Part shown: in pieces, positions 8,706-22,185 of the stretch
Layout of the letters: each line of letters opens with the position of its first letter
Numbering within the stretch: the stretch's first letter is position 1
Program-made: the position numbers and the translations under genes
Notes under the pieces: model-generated
The model's database searches: none
The model's input: the letters and a program-made list of their open reading frames with translations, nothing else
Told to the model about the DNA's origin: nothing
From: Chloranthus sessilifolius
Taxonomy: Eukaryota > Streptophyta > Magnoliopsida > Chloranthales > Chloranthaceae
Reading direction: 5' to 3'
Length of the DNA stretch: 64,000 nucleotides
Assembly: GCA_021018995.1 (NCBI GenBank)
Contig: CM037585.1
Coordinates: 122,788,831-122,852,830, forward strand

Positions 8706-11700
8706 AAACCACTAAGCTAATAACATCTTTCTAACCCAAATACCACTTATACAAACCTCTCATTTTCCTAACCCTAGACCATTTCAAGAGTTGTGACAAT
8801 TGTAGTTTTGTGGGGTGTATGGATTGAGAGAAATTAAAGAATTTTGTTGTGTCAAGTCGGTGTGTCAAGTCGGTGGGTATTGGCCACCAAATCTATCCAT
8901 TTGGCAATGGTCTTAGAAAAAATTAGAGCGTCATTATTCCTTGGAGATTCTCAAATAACAACATAAAGCAAAGCAACTTCTCAAAGTTTCGACATCCATA
9001 CCTCCCCCAACCTTGTGTGTAAGAGCCCACACAAAGATCTCCCCATTCACTCCTTGATTCAATTGTATAAAGATCTAAAATTGTTGTAAAAGGTTCTTAC
9101 ATTCCTATCAATACAGATCACTATCATAATCACATATAGGGTCAAGTCGCAAAGAAGACGACACCATACTTTGAAAGGACCATGATGCCAACACCCCAAT
9201 CGATTAGGTATTTATTGTGGTGTGGAGGGCATAGCAGTTACCCAAAAGAGTAAAGAAGTAAGCCCAAACTGCGTTGCAAATCTGTTGAGAAAGAGAAGGT
9301 GGTCGACTGATTCTCCACTGGAAAAGGCAAATGATACATCCGTTGGCAAAGTAGTATCCCTTGTCTAAAGACGAAGAAGGTCAATGGAGAGAATTTATTT
9401 CTCTAGCTGTAGTCCATGCAAAAGAAAGCACTCAAGGGGGTGCCAACACAGTTCCATAACCTAGACCAAACGAGCATCTACCTCACACCTGAAAGAGGAA
9501 AAAAACGGAACTAAAAAGAGACAAATGGACACTCTTCAAACCCTCTACCCTAACCTAATGTAAACACTACAAAACCTACCCAATATAGAGGATAAGCTAA
9601 CTATTTACGTATCAATCCTCTTTCTTCCAAGATGAACATTGCAACAATGCAATATGACTTTGGAAACCCTAAGAATATGGTTAAAGAACTGCACCATTGT
9701 TCCTCCCAAAAACTTGAAATATTAATGTCCCCCAAACCCCTACCTAAACCTATTACAGTTGATTAAAACTACACCAATTTCCCAATAACCCAAAGTCAAC
9801 TATAAATTTAATAAACTTGATTAAAAACCAATAGACTTCTTTTCACACATAGCATCCAATCCATCTTTACATCGGATGATGATAAAATACATATAATCTT
9901 GATATCAAAGATAAAAGAAAACGATTCCATAGCAATATTTAAAATGATTGTCTACGATGGGTGGTCCATCCATCATGGGTAGGAAAGTGGTCCGCCCATC
10001 CATGCAACCATGTGACACAGTGCATGGGAGTCCGTGGACATCCCAAGGTCACACATATCATCCAATGCAACTTTACATCGGATATTAATAAAATACAGAT
10101 CATCTTGATATCGGAGATAAAAGATGCACCTCCATAGCAATATTGTAAATCTTCTCTTATGTAAGCATAAAACACTTTTGAGGATAGAAAATTGTGTCAC
10201 ATATGAAATCCAATTATTGCATCCTCTAATCTCAAGTTAATTTTGATAAAAATATTGGAAATACATGACGAAAGCCAAAACTCCTAAACAGTTTTTTGAC
10301 ATACAAATTATAATGTACTATGCCCGCTAAGATAAAAGAAGAGCTCGAAAATATCATGGTCATATTGCTTTCTAATTTCACCTTCTGTTATGCATATGAA
10401 GCAATTCCTTCTTTGACACAACAATGGAAATCAAAGTTGATAAATCAACAAAAGTAACGACTTTCACCTAATTCTTTGAAACACAAATTATAAGGTAATA
10501 TGCCCACAAGTAAGGAGGATATTAATCTGAAAATTTTGCACATTACAAGTAGAATGGAACTTTATATTTTTTTCTCTATTTCTTTTTCAAGTCGTAGACA
10601 CTTTAAAGTCTTTTCTCGATTATCATGTGGAGAGTTGACCACATTACAAAATTAGAGGAAAAATTGCATTATATATAAACAACAATCAACTGATTACTCC
10701 GTACAGCATAGTAAGATTGAACAATATGTTAATTAGATTGGTTAATTGGCATCACGAAGGGTGAATGCACGGGTGTTTATGCCAACCAGAGCACCGCCTT
10801 CAATCCAGATGGTCATACCTTGGAAGGCGCACAACTATTTATGAGCATGTAAATCTGTGAAAATGCAATGTTGACATTTTACTGATTTTGCCTAAAAAAC
10901 ATCAGTGGTTTTCAAGTCTGATGGAGAAAGATTGATTTGGGAACCTTATATCATGAATTCAAAAGATGAATATATATGACAAGTGAGATTACTGTCCTCG
11001 ATACTTGGCCTAATACACTCCATCATTACCCTTATATTCTCCTTAAGTAAATAAGTGGATCACTTGCAAAACACATACATTTGGTAACAAATGGGGAATC
11101 ACCAAAGTTAACCTTCATCACGAATACCTTATATAATATATGTGTTTTATAAGTAATCCTAAATCCAGTTTCTCCATTCCCACATCCACTCCTACCATTA
11201 AGTAACTCAACAAATTCAAAATAAATAAACTAAATAATTGGATCACTTGTAAACCATATAAATTTAGCCACAAATTGGGGTGAATCACCAACTGTAACCT
11301 TAATAACATATACCTTCAAAAAATATATGCGTTTTACAAGTAATCTTTACTCTACTAAACAACTGACCTGACATTAGGGCAATTTCAGAGACATAAGTGT
11401 TCTTAGCGAGAACAGGGAGCAAAAAGAGTGCCAGAAATGAACAGGTACAACACAACACATTGTTTCAAAATTTGTATCAAAGATCGGACGGCCGTGTGAA
11501 TCAACTTAGTGGACAAAGATGACGGGTTCACTGTTACCATTCAACGGAGCTGTGATTTATGGGGAAAATTCCCAGCCGAACGATCAGTCTAGGTTTTCTA
11601 GTGTTAGGGTTTGGAGGGATATCACTGTGGTTCTTTTCCATGATTCCGTGGGTCTCCTTGGAGAAGCTAGAAAATGTAGCTGAGCAAACATGGGCAGGTT

Positions 11701-12066
11701 ATATTTAGAGCAAACTTACTGCCACACACATTTTTCTTACTGCCACCCGCCACTGAAACAAAGGATGTTTTGTTGACTGCTTTGACTCAGATGATGAGGA
11801 TAGCTTTTGGTCCCAATCTTTCACACAACAGATCTTGAGAATTTTGGCCCTCCATCAGATGGTCACGTGTTGATTCCATGAGACATACCAAAAAAAATTA
11901 TCATACTCAGTTTTTGGGATGTGTGCCATGTGGAATCAACATATGATATATGACGGTAGGCCTGTGATCCCAAGATCCACTGTGTGGTAATAGAGACCAA
12001 AAACAACTTACATTGTCAATCAACGATAATTTCTTTGTTTAAGTGATGTGGTAGTAACAAAAACAG

Positions 12067-12355
12067 GGCCAAATTCTTTAGAGTTATTGTATGTTTCTTG
12101 CTGGCAATTTAGTTTCCTGGGAAAGTAAGAAGCAAGTAGTGGTATTCAAATCAAGTGTGGAAGTTGAGTATAGGGCTATTGCTCATGGCACTTGCGAGAT
12201 CTTGTGACTGCAATATCTTCTATCAAAGCTCAGTTTTCCTATTAGTGGCTTCATACCGCTTCATTATGATAATGAAGCAGTTGAGAAGATAGCTTCATAC
12301 TCGGTACTGCATGAATGGGCAAAACATGTTGACGTTTCACTTGGTTTGGGAGAAG
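12067..12355 (+). mobile_element. Ty1/copia RNase H fragment, unit 2
   Basis: This is the copia RNase H piece of unit 2, identical to the piece in unit 5. It is a broken fossil. Confidence 0.75.
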
Positions 12356-14926
12356 CTTGGGGATGTCTATGTAATATTTTCACTTAATATAAATGCTTAT
12401 GAGGACCTCTCTTCTGACTCAGCTTCCCTTCTATTTCACTTTTCTTCCCTCTTCCTCTTCTATCTCAAACCCAAAACCTAAAACGCTAAAACCACTAAGC
12501 AAATAACATCTTTCTAACCCAAATCCCACTTATGTAAATCTCTAATTTTCCCAACCCTAAACCTGTTCTAGAGTTGTGTCAATTGTAGTTTTGTGGGTGT
12601 ATGAATAGAGAGAACTAAAAGAATTTTGCGGTGTGTCAATTTGGTGGGTATTGGCCACCAAATCTATCCATTTGGTAATGGTCTTCGAAGAAATTAGAGT
12701 GTCATTATTCCTTGGAGATTCCCAAATAACAACATTATGCCCTGCTTCTTCTCAAAGCTTCGACATCCATACCACTCCCAACCTGGTGTGCAAGAGACCA
12801 CACAAAGATCTCGCCTTTCACTCCTTGATTCAATTGCATAAAGATCTGAAATTGTTGTTAAAGGTTCTTACATTCCTATCAATCCAGATCCCTATCATAA
12901 TCACCTATGGCGTCAAGTCCCAAAGAATATGGCACAATACTTTGAAAGAACCATGATGCCAACACCCCAAAATATTAGGTATTGTGGTGTAGAGGGCATA
13001 GCGGTTACCAAAAAGAGTTAAGAAGTAAGCCCAAAGTTGGATGCAAATCTATAGAGAAAGAAATGGTGGTCTACTGATTCTGCACTAGAAAAGGTAAATG
13101 ATAAATCAGTTGGCAAAGTGGTATCCCTCATCTGAAGACGAAGATGCTCAAGGGAGAGAATTTTTTTCTCTAGCTATAGTCCATGCAAAAGAAAGCACTC
13201 AAGGGGGTGTGGAAAATTTCCATAACCTAGACCAAACGAGAATCTAGCTAACACCTGAAAGAGGAAAAAGACTAAACTAAAAAGTGACAGATGGGCACTC
13301 TTCAAACCCACTACCCGAACCTAAAGTAAACACTACCAAACCTACCCAATAGAGAGGATAAGCTAACAATTTACTTATCAATCCCGTTTCTTCCAAGATG
13401 AACATTGCAACAACGCAATATGACTTTGGAAACCCTATGAATATGGTAAATGAACAGCACCATTGTTCCCCCCAAAAACTTGAAATTACGAATGACCCCG
13501 AAACCCCTACCTAAACCTAATACAATTGATTAAAACTACACCAATTTTCCCATCCCCCAAAGTCAACTATACATTTAATAAACTTGATTAAAAACCAATA
13601 TGAACTTATTTTCACACATAGCATCCAACGCATGTTTACATCGAATAATGATAAAATACATATAATCATGATATCTAAGACAAAAGATAACGACTCCATA
13701 GCATTATTTTAATAGTTTGTTTACGATGGGTGGTCCATCCATCATGGGCAGGAAAGTGGTCCGCCCATCCATGCAACCATGTGACACAATGCATGGGAGT
13801 CCGTGGACGTCACAAGGTCACACATATCATCCAATGCAATTTTACATCGGATAATATTAAAATACATATCATCTTGATATCGGTGATAAAAGATACACCT
13901 CCATTGCAATATTTTAAATCTTCTCTTATGTAAGCATAAAACACTTTGAGGAAAGAAATTTGTATCATATATCAAATCCAATTATTGCATCCTCTAATCT
14001 CAAGTTAATTTTGATAAAAATATTGGAAATACATGAGGAAAGCCAAAACTTCAAAACGGTTTTTTGACACACAAATTATAATGTACTATACCCACTAAGA
14101 TAAAAGAAGACCTCAAAACTAGCACGGTCATATCGCTTTCTAATTTCACCTTCTTTTACGTCCATGAAACAATTCCAACTTTGAGACAACAATGGAGATC
14201 AAAGTCGATCAACCAACAAGAGTAACGACTTTCACCTAATTCTTTGAAACACAAATTATAATGTAATAATCGCCCAATTAAGGAGGATATTCATCTGGAC
14301 AATTTGCACATTACAAGTGGCATGGAACTTTATATTATTTTTCTCTATCGCTTTTTCAAGTTGTAAACACTTTTAAGTCTTTTCTCGATTATCATGTGGA
14401 GTGTGGACCCCATTACCAAATTAGGTGAAAAATTGCATTATATATAAACAACGATCAACCGATTCCTCCATACTCCATAGTAAGATTGAACAATATATTA
14501 ATTAGATTGGTTAATTGGCATCACGAAGGGTGAATGCATGGGCCTTCAGGCCAGCCAGAGCACCGCCATCAGGCCAGATGGTCAAACAATGGAAGGCACA
14601 CAACTATTTATGAGCACGTAAATCTGTGAAAATACAATGTTGACATTTTACTAATTTTGAATAAAAAACATCAGTGGTTTTGAAGTCTGATGGAGAAAGA
14701 TTGATTTGGGTACCTTATATCATGAATTCAAAAGATGAATATATTTGACAAGTGAGATTATTGTCCTCGATACTCAGCCTAATACACTCCATTATTACCC
14801 TCCTATTCTCCTTAAGTAATTCTCAATAAATAACTAAATAAATAAGTGGACCACTTGAAAAACACATTCCTTCACCAACAAATGGTGAATCATTAACCAT
14901 CTTCATGAATACCTTAATATAATATA

Positions 14927-14933
<7 letters not shown>

Positions 14934-15019
<86 letters not shown>
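14934..15019. repeat. Microsatellite (TA)n(TG)n
   Basis: About 28 TA repeats (14934-14990) are followed by about 13 TG repeats (14993-15019). It sits at the spot where the other units have the short text CTTATATAATATATGTGT, so it grew from a seed present in the unit. Confidence 0.97.
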
Positions 15020-15930
15020 TTTATAAGTAATCTTAACTTCAGTTTCTCCATTCCCAAATCCACTCCTACCATTAAGTAACTCAACAAATTCAAAATAAAT
15101 GAAATAAATAATTGGATCACTTGTAAAGCATATACATTTAGCCACAAATTGTGGTGAATCACCAACGGTAACATTAATAACATATACCTTCAAAAAAGAT
15201 GTGGTTAACAAATAATCTTTACACTACAACAACTGACCTGGCATTAGGGCATTTTCAGAAATATAAGTGTTCTTAGCGAGAACAGGGACGAGAAAGAGTG
15301 CGAAAAATGATAGGGTAAAACACAACACCCTGTTTCAAAAATCTGTATCTGAGATCGGATGGCAAGGTGAATATAATTAGTGGACAGAGATGAGGGGATC
15401 ACTGTACCAGACGACGGAGCTGTGGTTTACGAGGAAAATTCCCAACCGAACGATTAGTCTAGGCTCTCTGGTTTGGAGGGGTATCACTGTGGTTCGGCTC
15501 CATGATTCCGTGGGTCTCCTCGGCGAAGGTAGAAAATGTTGCTGAGCAAACATGGGCAGGTTTTATTTAGAGTAGTGTTACTGCCACACCCATTTTTGTG
15601 ACAGCCACACCACAAATGAAATAAAGGAAATTTCATTGGCTGCTTTGACACAGATGATGAAGATAGCTTTTGGTCCAAATCTTTCACACAATAGATCTTG
15701 AGTTTTTGGGCCCACCATCAGATGATCACATGTTGATTCCACGAGGCATACCAGAAAAAATGATCATTTTCACTTTTTGGGATGTGTGCCAAGTGGAATC
15801 AACGTATGATATATGACGGTAGGCCCATGATCTCAAGAGCCATTGTGTGGTAATAGAGACCAAAAACAACTCACATTGTCTCTCAACGATATTTTCTTTT
15901 TTTTAAGTGATGTGGTAGTAACAAATACGG

Positions 15931-16222
15931 GGCCAAATTCTTCGGACTTATTATATGTTTCTTGCTGGCAATTTAGTTTCCTGGAAAAGTACAAAGCAAG
16001 TTGTGGTATTCAAATCAAGTGTGGAAGTTGAGTATAGGGCTATTGCCCATGACACTTGCGAGATCTTGTGGCTACGATATCTTCTATCTGAGCTCGATTT
16101 TCCTATTAGTGGCTTCAAAACACATCATTATGATAATGAAGTAGATGAAAAGATAGCTTCAGACTCGGTACTGCATGAATTGGTAAAACATGTTGACTAT
16201 TCACTTTGCTTGGGAGAAGCTT
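15931..16222 (+). mobile_element. Ty1/copia RNase H fragment, unit 3
   Basis: VEYRAIAHDTCEILWLRYLL (16026-16085) is the clearest piece of the copia RNase H signature in the window. The family's usual following residues, PISGF and ASDSVLHE, are also visible. It is a broken fossil. Confidence 0.8.
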
Positions 16223-18636
16223 TGGGATGTCTATGTAATATCTTCACTTAATATAAATGCTTATGAGGACCTCTTTCTCACTCAACCTACCCTCTATTTC
16301 ACCTTTCTTCCCTCTTCCTCTTCTATCTCTAACCCTAAACCTAAACCTAAAACGCTAACCCTAAACCTATTCAAGAGTTGTGTCAATTGTAGATTTGTGG
16401 GGTGTATGGATAGAGAGAAATAAAAGAATTTTGCAGTGGGTCAATTCGGTGGGTATTGGACACCAAACCTATCCATTTGATAATGGACTTAGAAGAAATT
16501 AGAGCATCATTAATCGTTAGAGATTTCCAAATAACCACATTAAGCCAAGCTTCTTCACAAAGTTTGGACATCCATACCACTCCCAACCTTGTGTGCAAGA
16601 GCCCACACAAAGATCTCGCCTTTGCCTCCTTGATTCAATTGCATTAAGATCTGAAATTGTTGTTAAAGGTTCTTGCATTCCTATCAATCCAGATCCCTAT
16701 GATAATCACATACGGGGTCAAGTCCCAAAGAAGACGGCACAATACTTTGAAAGGACCATGATGCCAACACCCCACAATATTTGATATTGTGGTGTGGAGG
16801 GCATAGCGGTTACCAAAAAGAGCAAAGAACTAAACCCAAAGTTGGATGCAAATCTATAGAGAAAGAGAAGGTGGTCAACTGATTCTCCACTAGAAAATAG
16901 CACGGTCATATCGCTTTCTAATTTCACCTTCTTTTACGCCCATGAAGCAATTCCTACTTTGACACGACAACGGAGATCAAAGTTGATCAGTCAACAAGAG
17001 TAACGGCTTTCACTTAATTCTTTGGAACTCAAATTATAATGTAATATGCCCCCAAGAAAGGAGGATATTAATCTGGACAATTTGCACATTACAAGTGGCG
17101 TGGAACTTTATATTTTTTCCACTATCACGTTTTCAAGCCGTAGACACTTTTATGTCTTTTCTCGATTATCATGTGGAGTGTGGACCACATTACCAAATTA
17201 GGTGAAAAACTGCATTGCATATAAACAATGATCAACTGATTCCTCCATACTCCATAGTAAGATTGAACAATATATTAATTTGATTGGTTAATTGGCATCA
17301 CGAAGGGTGAATGCACGGGCCTTTAGGCCATCTAGAGCACCGCCTTCACTCCAGCTGGTCAAACCTTGGAAGGCGCACAACTATTTATGAGCAGATAAAT
17401 CTGTGAAAATAAAATGTTGACATTTTACTTATTTTACCTAAAAAACATCAGTGGTTTTCAAGTCTGATGGATAAAGATTGATTTGGGGACCTTATATCAT
17501 GAATTCAAAAGATGAATATATATGACTAGTGAGATTACTGTCCTCGGTACTCAGCCCAATACGCTCCATCATCACCCTTATATTCTCCTTATGTAAATCT
17601 CAATAAATAACTAAATAAGTAAGTGGATCACTTGTAAAACACATACATTTAGCAATAAATGGTGAATCACCCACATTAACCATCGTCACGAATACCTTTA
17701 TATAATATATGTGTTTTATAAGTAATCTGAACTCCAATTTCTCCATTCCCACATCCACTCCTACCATTAAGTAACTCAACAAATTCAAAATAAATGAAAT
17801 AAATAATTGGATCACATGTAGAGCATATACATTTAGCCACAAATTGTGGTGAATCACCAACGGTCACCTTAATAACATATACCTTCAAAAAATATATGCG
17901 TTTTACAGGTAATCTTTACTCTACTGAACAACTGACCTGGCATTAGGGCATTTTCAGAAATGTAAGTATTCTTAGCGAGAACAAGGAGGAGAAAGAGTGC
18001 GAGAAATGATAAGGTACAACACAACACACTGTTTCAAAAATCTGTATCAGAGATCGGACGGCCGTGTGAATAAATTAGTACACTTAAATGAGGGGATCAC
18101 TGTTACCTGACGACAGAGCTGTGATTAACGAGGAAGATTCCCAACCGAACGATCAGATTAGGTTTTCTGGTGTTAGGGTTTCGAGGGGTATCACTGTGGC
18201 TCTACTCCATGATTCCATGGGTCTCCTTGGAGAAGGTAGAAAATGTTGTTGTGCAAACATGGGCTGGTTTTATTTAGAGCAGTGTTACTGCCACACCCAT
18301 TTTTGGGATTGCCACACCACCACTTAAACAAAAGAAATTTTGTTGACTGCTTTGACTCAGATGATGAGGATAGCTTTTGGTTCCAATCTTTGACACAATA
18401 GATCTTGAGATTTTGGGCCCTCCATCAGATGGTCATGTGTTGATTCCATGAGGCATACCAGAAAAGATGATCATATTTACTTTTTGGAATGTGTGCCATG
18501 TGGAATCAACATATGATATATGACGGTAGGCCCGTGATCTCAATATCCATTGTGTGGAAATAGAGACCAAAAATAACATACATTGTCTATCCACACTATT
18601 TTCTTTGTTTAAGTGATGTGCTAGTAACAAGAACGG
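15931..18636 (+). repeat. Array unit 3 (short)
   Basis: This unit is about 2.7 kb. It keeps the copia piece, the promoter-like block and the right-hand AT-rich part, but lacks about 1 kb of the middle, including the duplicated hairpin region. Its telobox region is expanded (several CCTAAA steps at 16325-16375). Confidence 0.85.
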
Positions 18637-18925
18637 GGCCAAATTCATAGGAGTTATTGTATGTTTCTTGCTGGCAATTTAGTTTCCTGGAATAGTAAGA
18701 AGCAAGTTGTAGTATTCAAATCTAGTGTGGAAGTTGATTATAGGGCTACTTCTCATGGCACTTGCGAGATCTTGTGGCTGCAATATCTTTTATCTGAGCT
18801 TGGTTTTCCTATTAGTGGCTTCATACCGCTTCATTATGATAATGTAGCAGCTGAGAAGATTGCTTCAGACTCGCTACTGCATGAATGGGCCAAACGTGTT
18901 GACGTTTAACTTTGTCTAGGAGAAG
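18637..18925 (+). mobile_element. Ty1/copia RNase H fragment, unit 4
   Basis: The frame from 18661 reads NLVSWNSKKQVVVFKSSVEV, then TCEILWLQYLLSELGFPISG and LHEWAKRVDV, a clear copia RNase H. It is a fossil fragment without other Pol domains. Confidence 0.82.
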
Positions 18926-21895
18926 CTTTGGGATGTCTATGTAATATTTTCACTTAATATAAATGCTTATGAGAACCTCTCTTCTCACTCAGCCTCCCCT
19001 CGATTTCATCTTTCTTCCCTCTTCCTCTTCTAACACTAACCCTAAACCTAAAACGCAAAAACCACTAAGCTAATAACATCTTTCTAACCCAAATACCTCT
19101 TATGTAAACCTCTCATTTTCCTAACCCTAAACCTCTTCTAGAGTTTTGTCAATTGTAGTTTTGTGGGGTGTATGAACAGAGAGAAATTTCTTTTGCGGTG
19201 TGTCAATTCAGTGGGTATTGGCCACCAAATCTATCAATTTGGTACTGGTCTTAGAAGAAATTTGAGCATCATTAATCCTTGGAGATTCCCAAATAACAAC
19301 ATTTAGCCAAGCTTCTTCTCAAAGTTTCGACATCCATACCACTCCCAACCTTGTGTGTAAGAGCCCACACAAAGATCCCGCCTTTCACTCCTTGATTCAA
19401 TTGCATAAAGATTAGAAATTGTTGTTAAAGGTTCTTACAATCCTTTCAATCCAGATCCCTATTATAATCACATATGGGGTCAAGTCCCAAAGAAGACGGC
19501 ACCATACTTTGAAAGGACCACGATGCCAAATTGCCAACTCCCCACCTAAACCTAAAACAATTGATTAAAACTGCGCCAATTTCCCCATCACCCAAAGTTA
19601 ACTATGCATTTAATAAACTTGATGAAAAACTAATATGGGCTTATTTTCACGCATAGCATCCAATGCATCTTTACATCAGATGATGATAAAATACATATAA
19701 TCTTGATATCAAAGATAAAAGATAACAACTCCATAGCAATATTTTAAGTGTTTGTCTATGATGGGTGATCCATCCATCTTAGGCAGGAAAGTGGTCCACC
19801 CATCCATGCAACCCTGTGACATGCACGGACTTTGCAGTGCATGAGAGTCCGTGGGTATCACAAGGTGACACATATCATCCAATGCAACTTTACATCGAAT
19901 TATAAGAAAATAGACATCATCTTGATATCGGAGATAAAAGATACACCTCCATAGCAATATTTTAAATCTTCCCTTATGTAAGCATAAAACACTTTGAGGA
20001 TAGAAAGTTGTGTCATATATCAAATCCAATTATTGCATCCTCTTATCTCAAGTTAATTTTGACAAAAATATTGGAAATACATGAGGAAAGACAAAACTCC
20101 TGAACAATTTTTTGACACACAAATTATAATGTACTATGCCCGCTAAGAGAAAAGAGGAGCTCGAAAAAAGCACGGTCATATCGCTTTCTAACTTCACCTA
20201 CTTTTACGCCCATGAAGCAACTCCTACTTTGACACAATAATGGAGATCAATGTCGATCAATCAACAAGAAAAACGGCTTTCACCTAATTCTTTGAAACAC
20301 AAATTATAATGTAATATACCCCCAAGTAAGGAGGATAATAATCTGGACAATTTGCACATTACAAGTGGCATGGAACTTTATATTTTTTTTCTCTATCTCT
20401 TTTTCAAGCCGTAGACACTTTTAAGTCTTCTTCTCGATTATCAAGTGGAGTGTGGACCACGTTACCAAATTAGGTGAAAAATTGCATTATATATAAACAA
20501 TGATCAACTGATTCCTGCATGCACCATAGTAAGATTGAACAATATATTAATTAGATTGGTTAATTGGCACCACGAAGGGTGAATGCAAGGGCCAGCCAGA
20601 GCACCGCCTTCAGTTCAGCTGGACAAACCTTGGAAGGCGCACAGCTATTTATGAGCATGTAAATCTGTGAAAATACAATGTTGACATTTTAATGATTTTG
20701 CCTAAAAAAATCAGTGGTTTTCAAGTCTGATGAAGAAAGATTGATTTGGGTACCATATATCATGAATTCAACAGATTAATATATATGACAAGTGAGATTA
20801 CTGTCCTCGGTACTCAGCTTAATAAACTCCTTCATTACCCTTATATTCTCCTTTACGAAATCTCAATAAATAACTAATTAGTGGATCATTTGTAAAATCC
20901 ATTCATTTTGCAACAAATGGTGAATCACCAACATTAACCATCTTCCCAGAGACCTTTATCTAATATATGTGTTATACAAGTAATCTTAACTCCAGTTTCT
21001 CCATTCCCAAATCCACTCCTACCATTAAGTAACTCAACAAATTCCAAATAAATGAAATAAATAATTGGATCACTTGTAAAGCGTATACATTTAACCACAA
21101 ATTGGGGTGAATCACCAACGGAAACCTTAATAACATATTCCTTCAAAAAATATATGTGTTTTACAAGTAATCTTTACTCTACTAAACAACTGACCTATAA
21201 TTAGGGCATTTTCATAAACGTAAGTGTTCATTGCGAGAACAGGGAGGAGAAAAAGTGTGAGAAATGATAGGGTACAACACAACACACTGTTTCAAAAATT
21301 TGTATAATCATTGATCGGACGGCCGTGTGAATCAAATTAGTGGACATAGATGAGGGGATCACTATACCTGACGACAGAGCTCTGATTTACGAGGAAAATT
21401 CCCAATCGAACAATCAGACTAGGTTTTCTTGTGTTAGGGTTGGGAGGGGTATCACTATTGTTCCTCTCCATGATTCTGTGGGTCTCCTCGGAGAAGGTAG
21501 AAAATGTTGTTGTGCAAGAATGAGTGGGTTATATTTCGAGCAGTGTTACTGCCACACCCACTTTTGTGACTGCCACACCACTGAAACAAAGGAAGTTTCC
21601 TTGATTGTTTTGACTCAGATGATGAGGATAGCTTTCGGTCCCAATCTTTCACACAATAGATCTTGAGATTTTGGACCCTCCATCAGATGGTCACGTGTTG
21701 ATTCCACGAGGCATACCAGAAAAAATGATCATATTCACTTTTTATGATGTTGGCCATGTGGAATCAATATATGACATATGACGGAAGGCCCGTGATATCA
21801 AGATCCATTGTGTGGTAATAGAGACCAAAAACAACTTACATTGTCAATCAACGATAATTTCTTTGTTTAAGTGATGTGGTAGTAACAAAAACAGG
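18637..21895 (+). repeat. Array unit 4 (short)
   Basis: This unit is about 3.3 kb and lacks about 0.5 kb of the left-centre part. It holds the most complete form of the hairpin region (about 19755-19870), with stem CACGGACT and AGTCCGTG. Confidence 0.85.
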
Positions 21896-22185
21896 GCCAA
21901 ATTCTTTAGAGTTATTGTATGTTTCTTGCTGGCAATTTAGTTTCCTGGGAAAGTAAGAAGCAAGTAGTGGTATTCAAATCAAGTGTGGAAGTTGAGTATA
22001 GGGCTATTGCTCATGGCACTTGCGAGATCTTGTGACTGCAATATCTTCTATCAAAGCTCAGTTTTCCTATTAGTGGCTTCATACCGCTTCATTATGATAA
22101 TGAAGCAGTTGAGAAGATAGCTTCATACTCGGTACTGCATGAATGGGCAAAACATGTTGACGTTTCACTTGGTTTGGGAGAAGCT
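21896..22185 (+). mobile_element. Ty1/copia RNase H fragment, unit 5
   Basis: The sequence is identical to 12067-12355 in unit 2. It is a broken fossil. Confidence 0.75.

Larger units (their letters stand above)
8267..12066 (+). repeat. Array unit 1
   Basis: This is a full-length unit (3.8 kb), joined on the left to an LTR fragment. It contains two pairs of internal direct duplications: 9853-9940 with 10059-10150 (core TTTACATCGGAT), and 11055-11159 with 11239-11347 (core TGGATCACTTG). No gene is seen. Confidence 0.85.
12067..15930 (+). repeat. Array unit 2
   Basis: This is the longest unit (3.86 kb); part of the extra length is a (TA)n(TG)n microsatellite. The interval 11981-12454, spanning the junction with unit 1, is identical to 21809-22282 across the start of unit 5, although units otherwise differ by several percent. 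Confidence 0.85.

Noticed and set aside
14903-15211. Frames with runs of His-Thr and Tyr-Ile
   Set aside because: They come from the TA/TG microsatellite.
9973-20029. A minus-strand frame of 75-106 codons that recurs in four array units (9973-10200, 13742-13981, 19709-20029, 23489-23737)
   Set aside because: It recurs because the DNA recurs. It crosses the hairpin and the duplicated segments, its length and ends vary between units, and it resembles no known protein.
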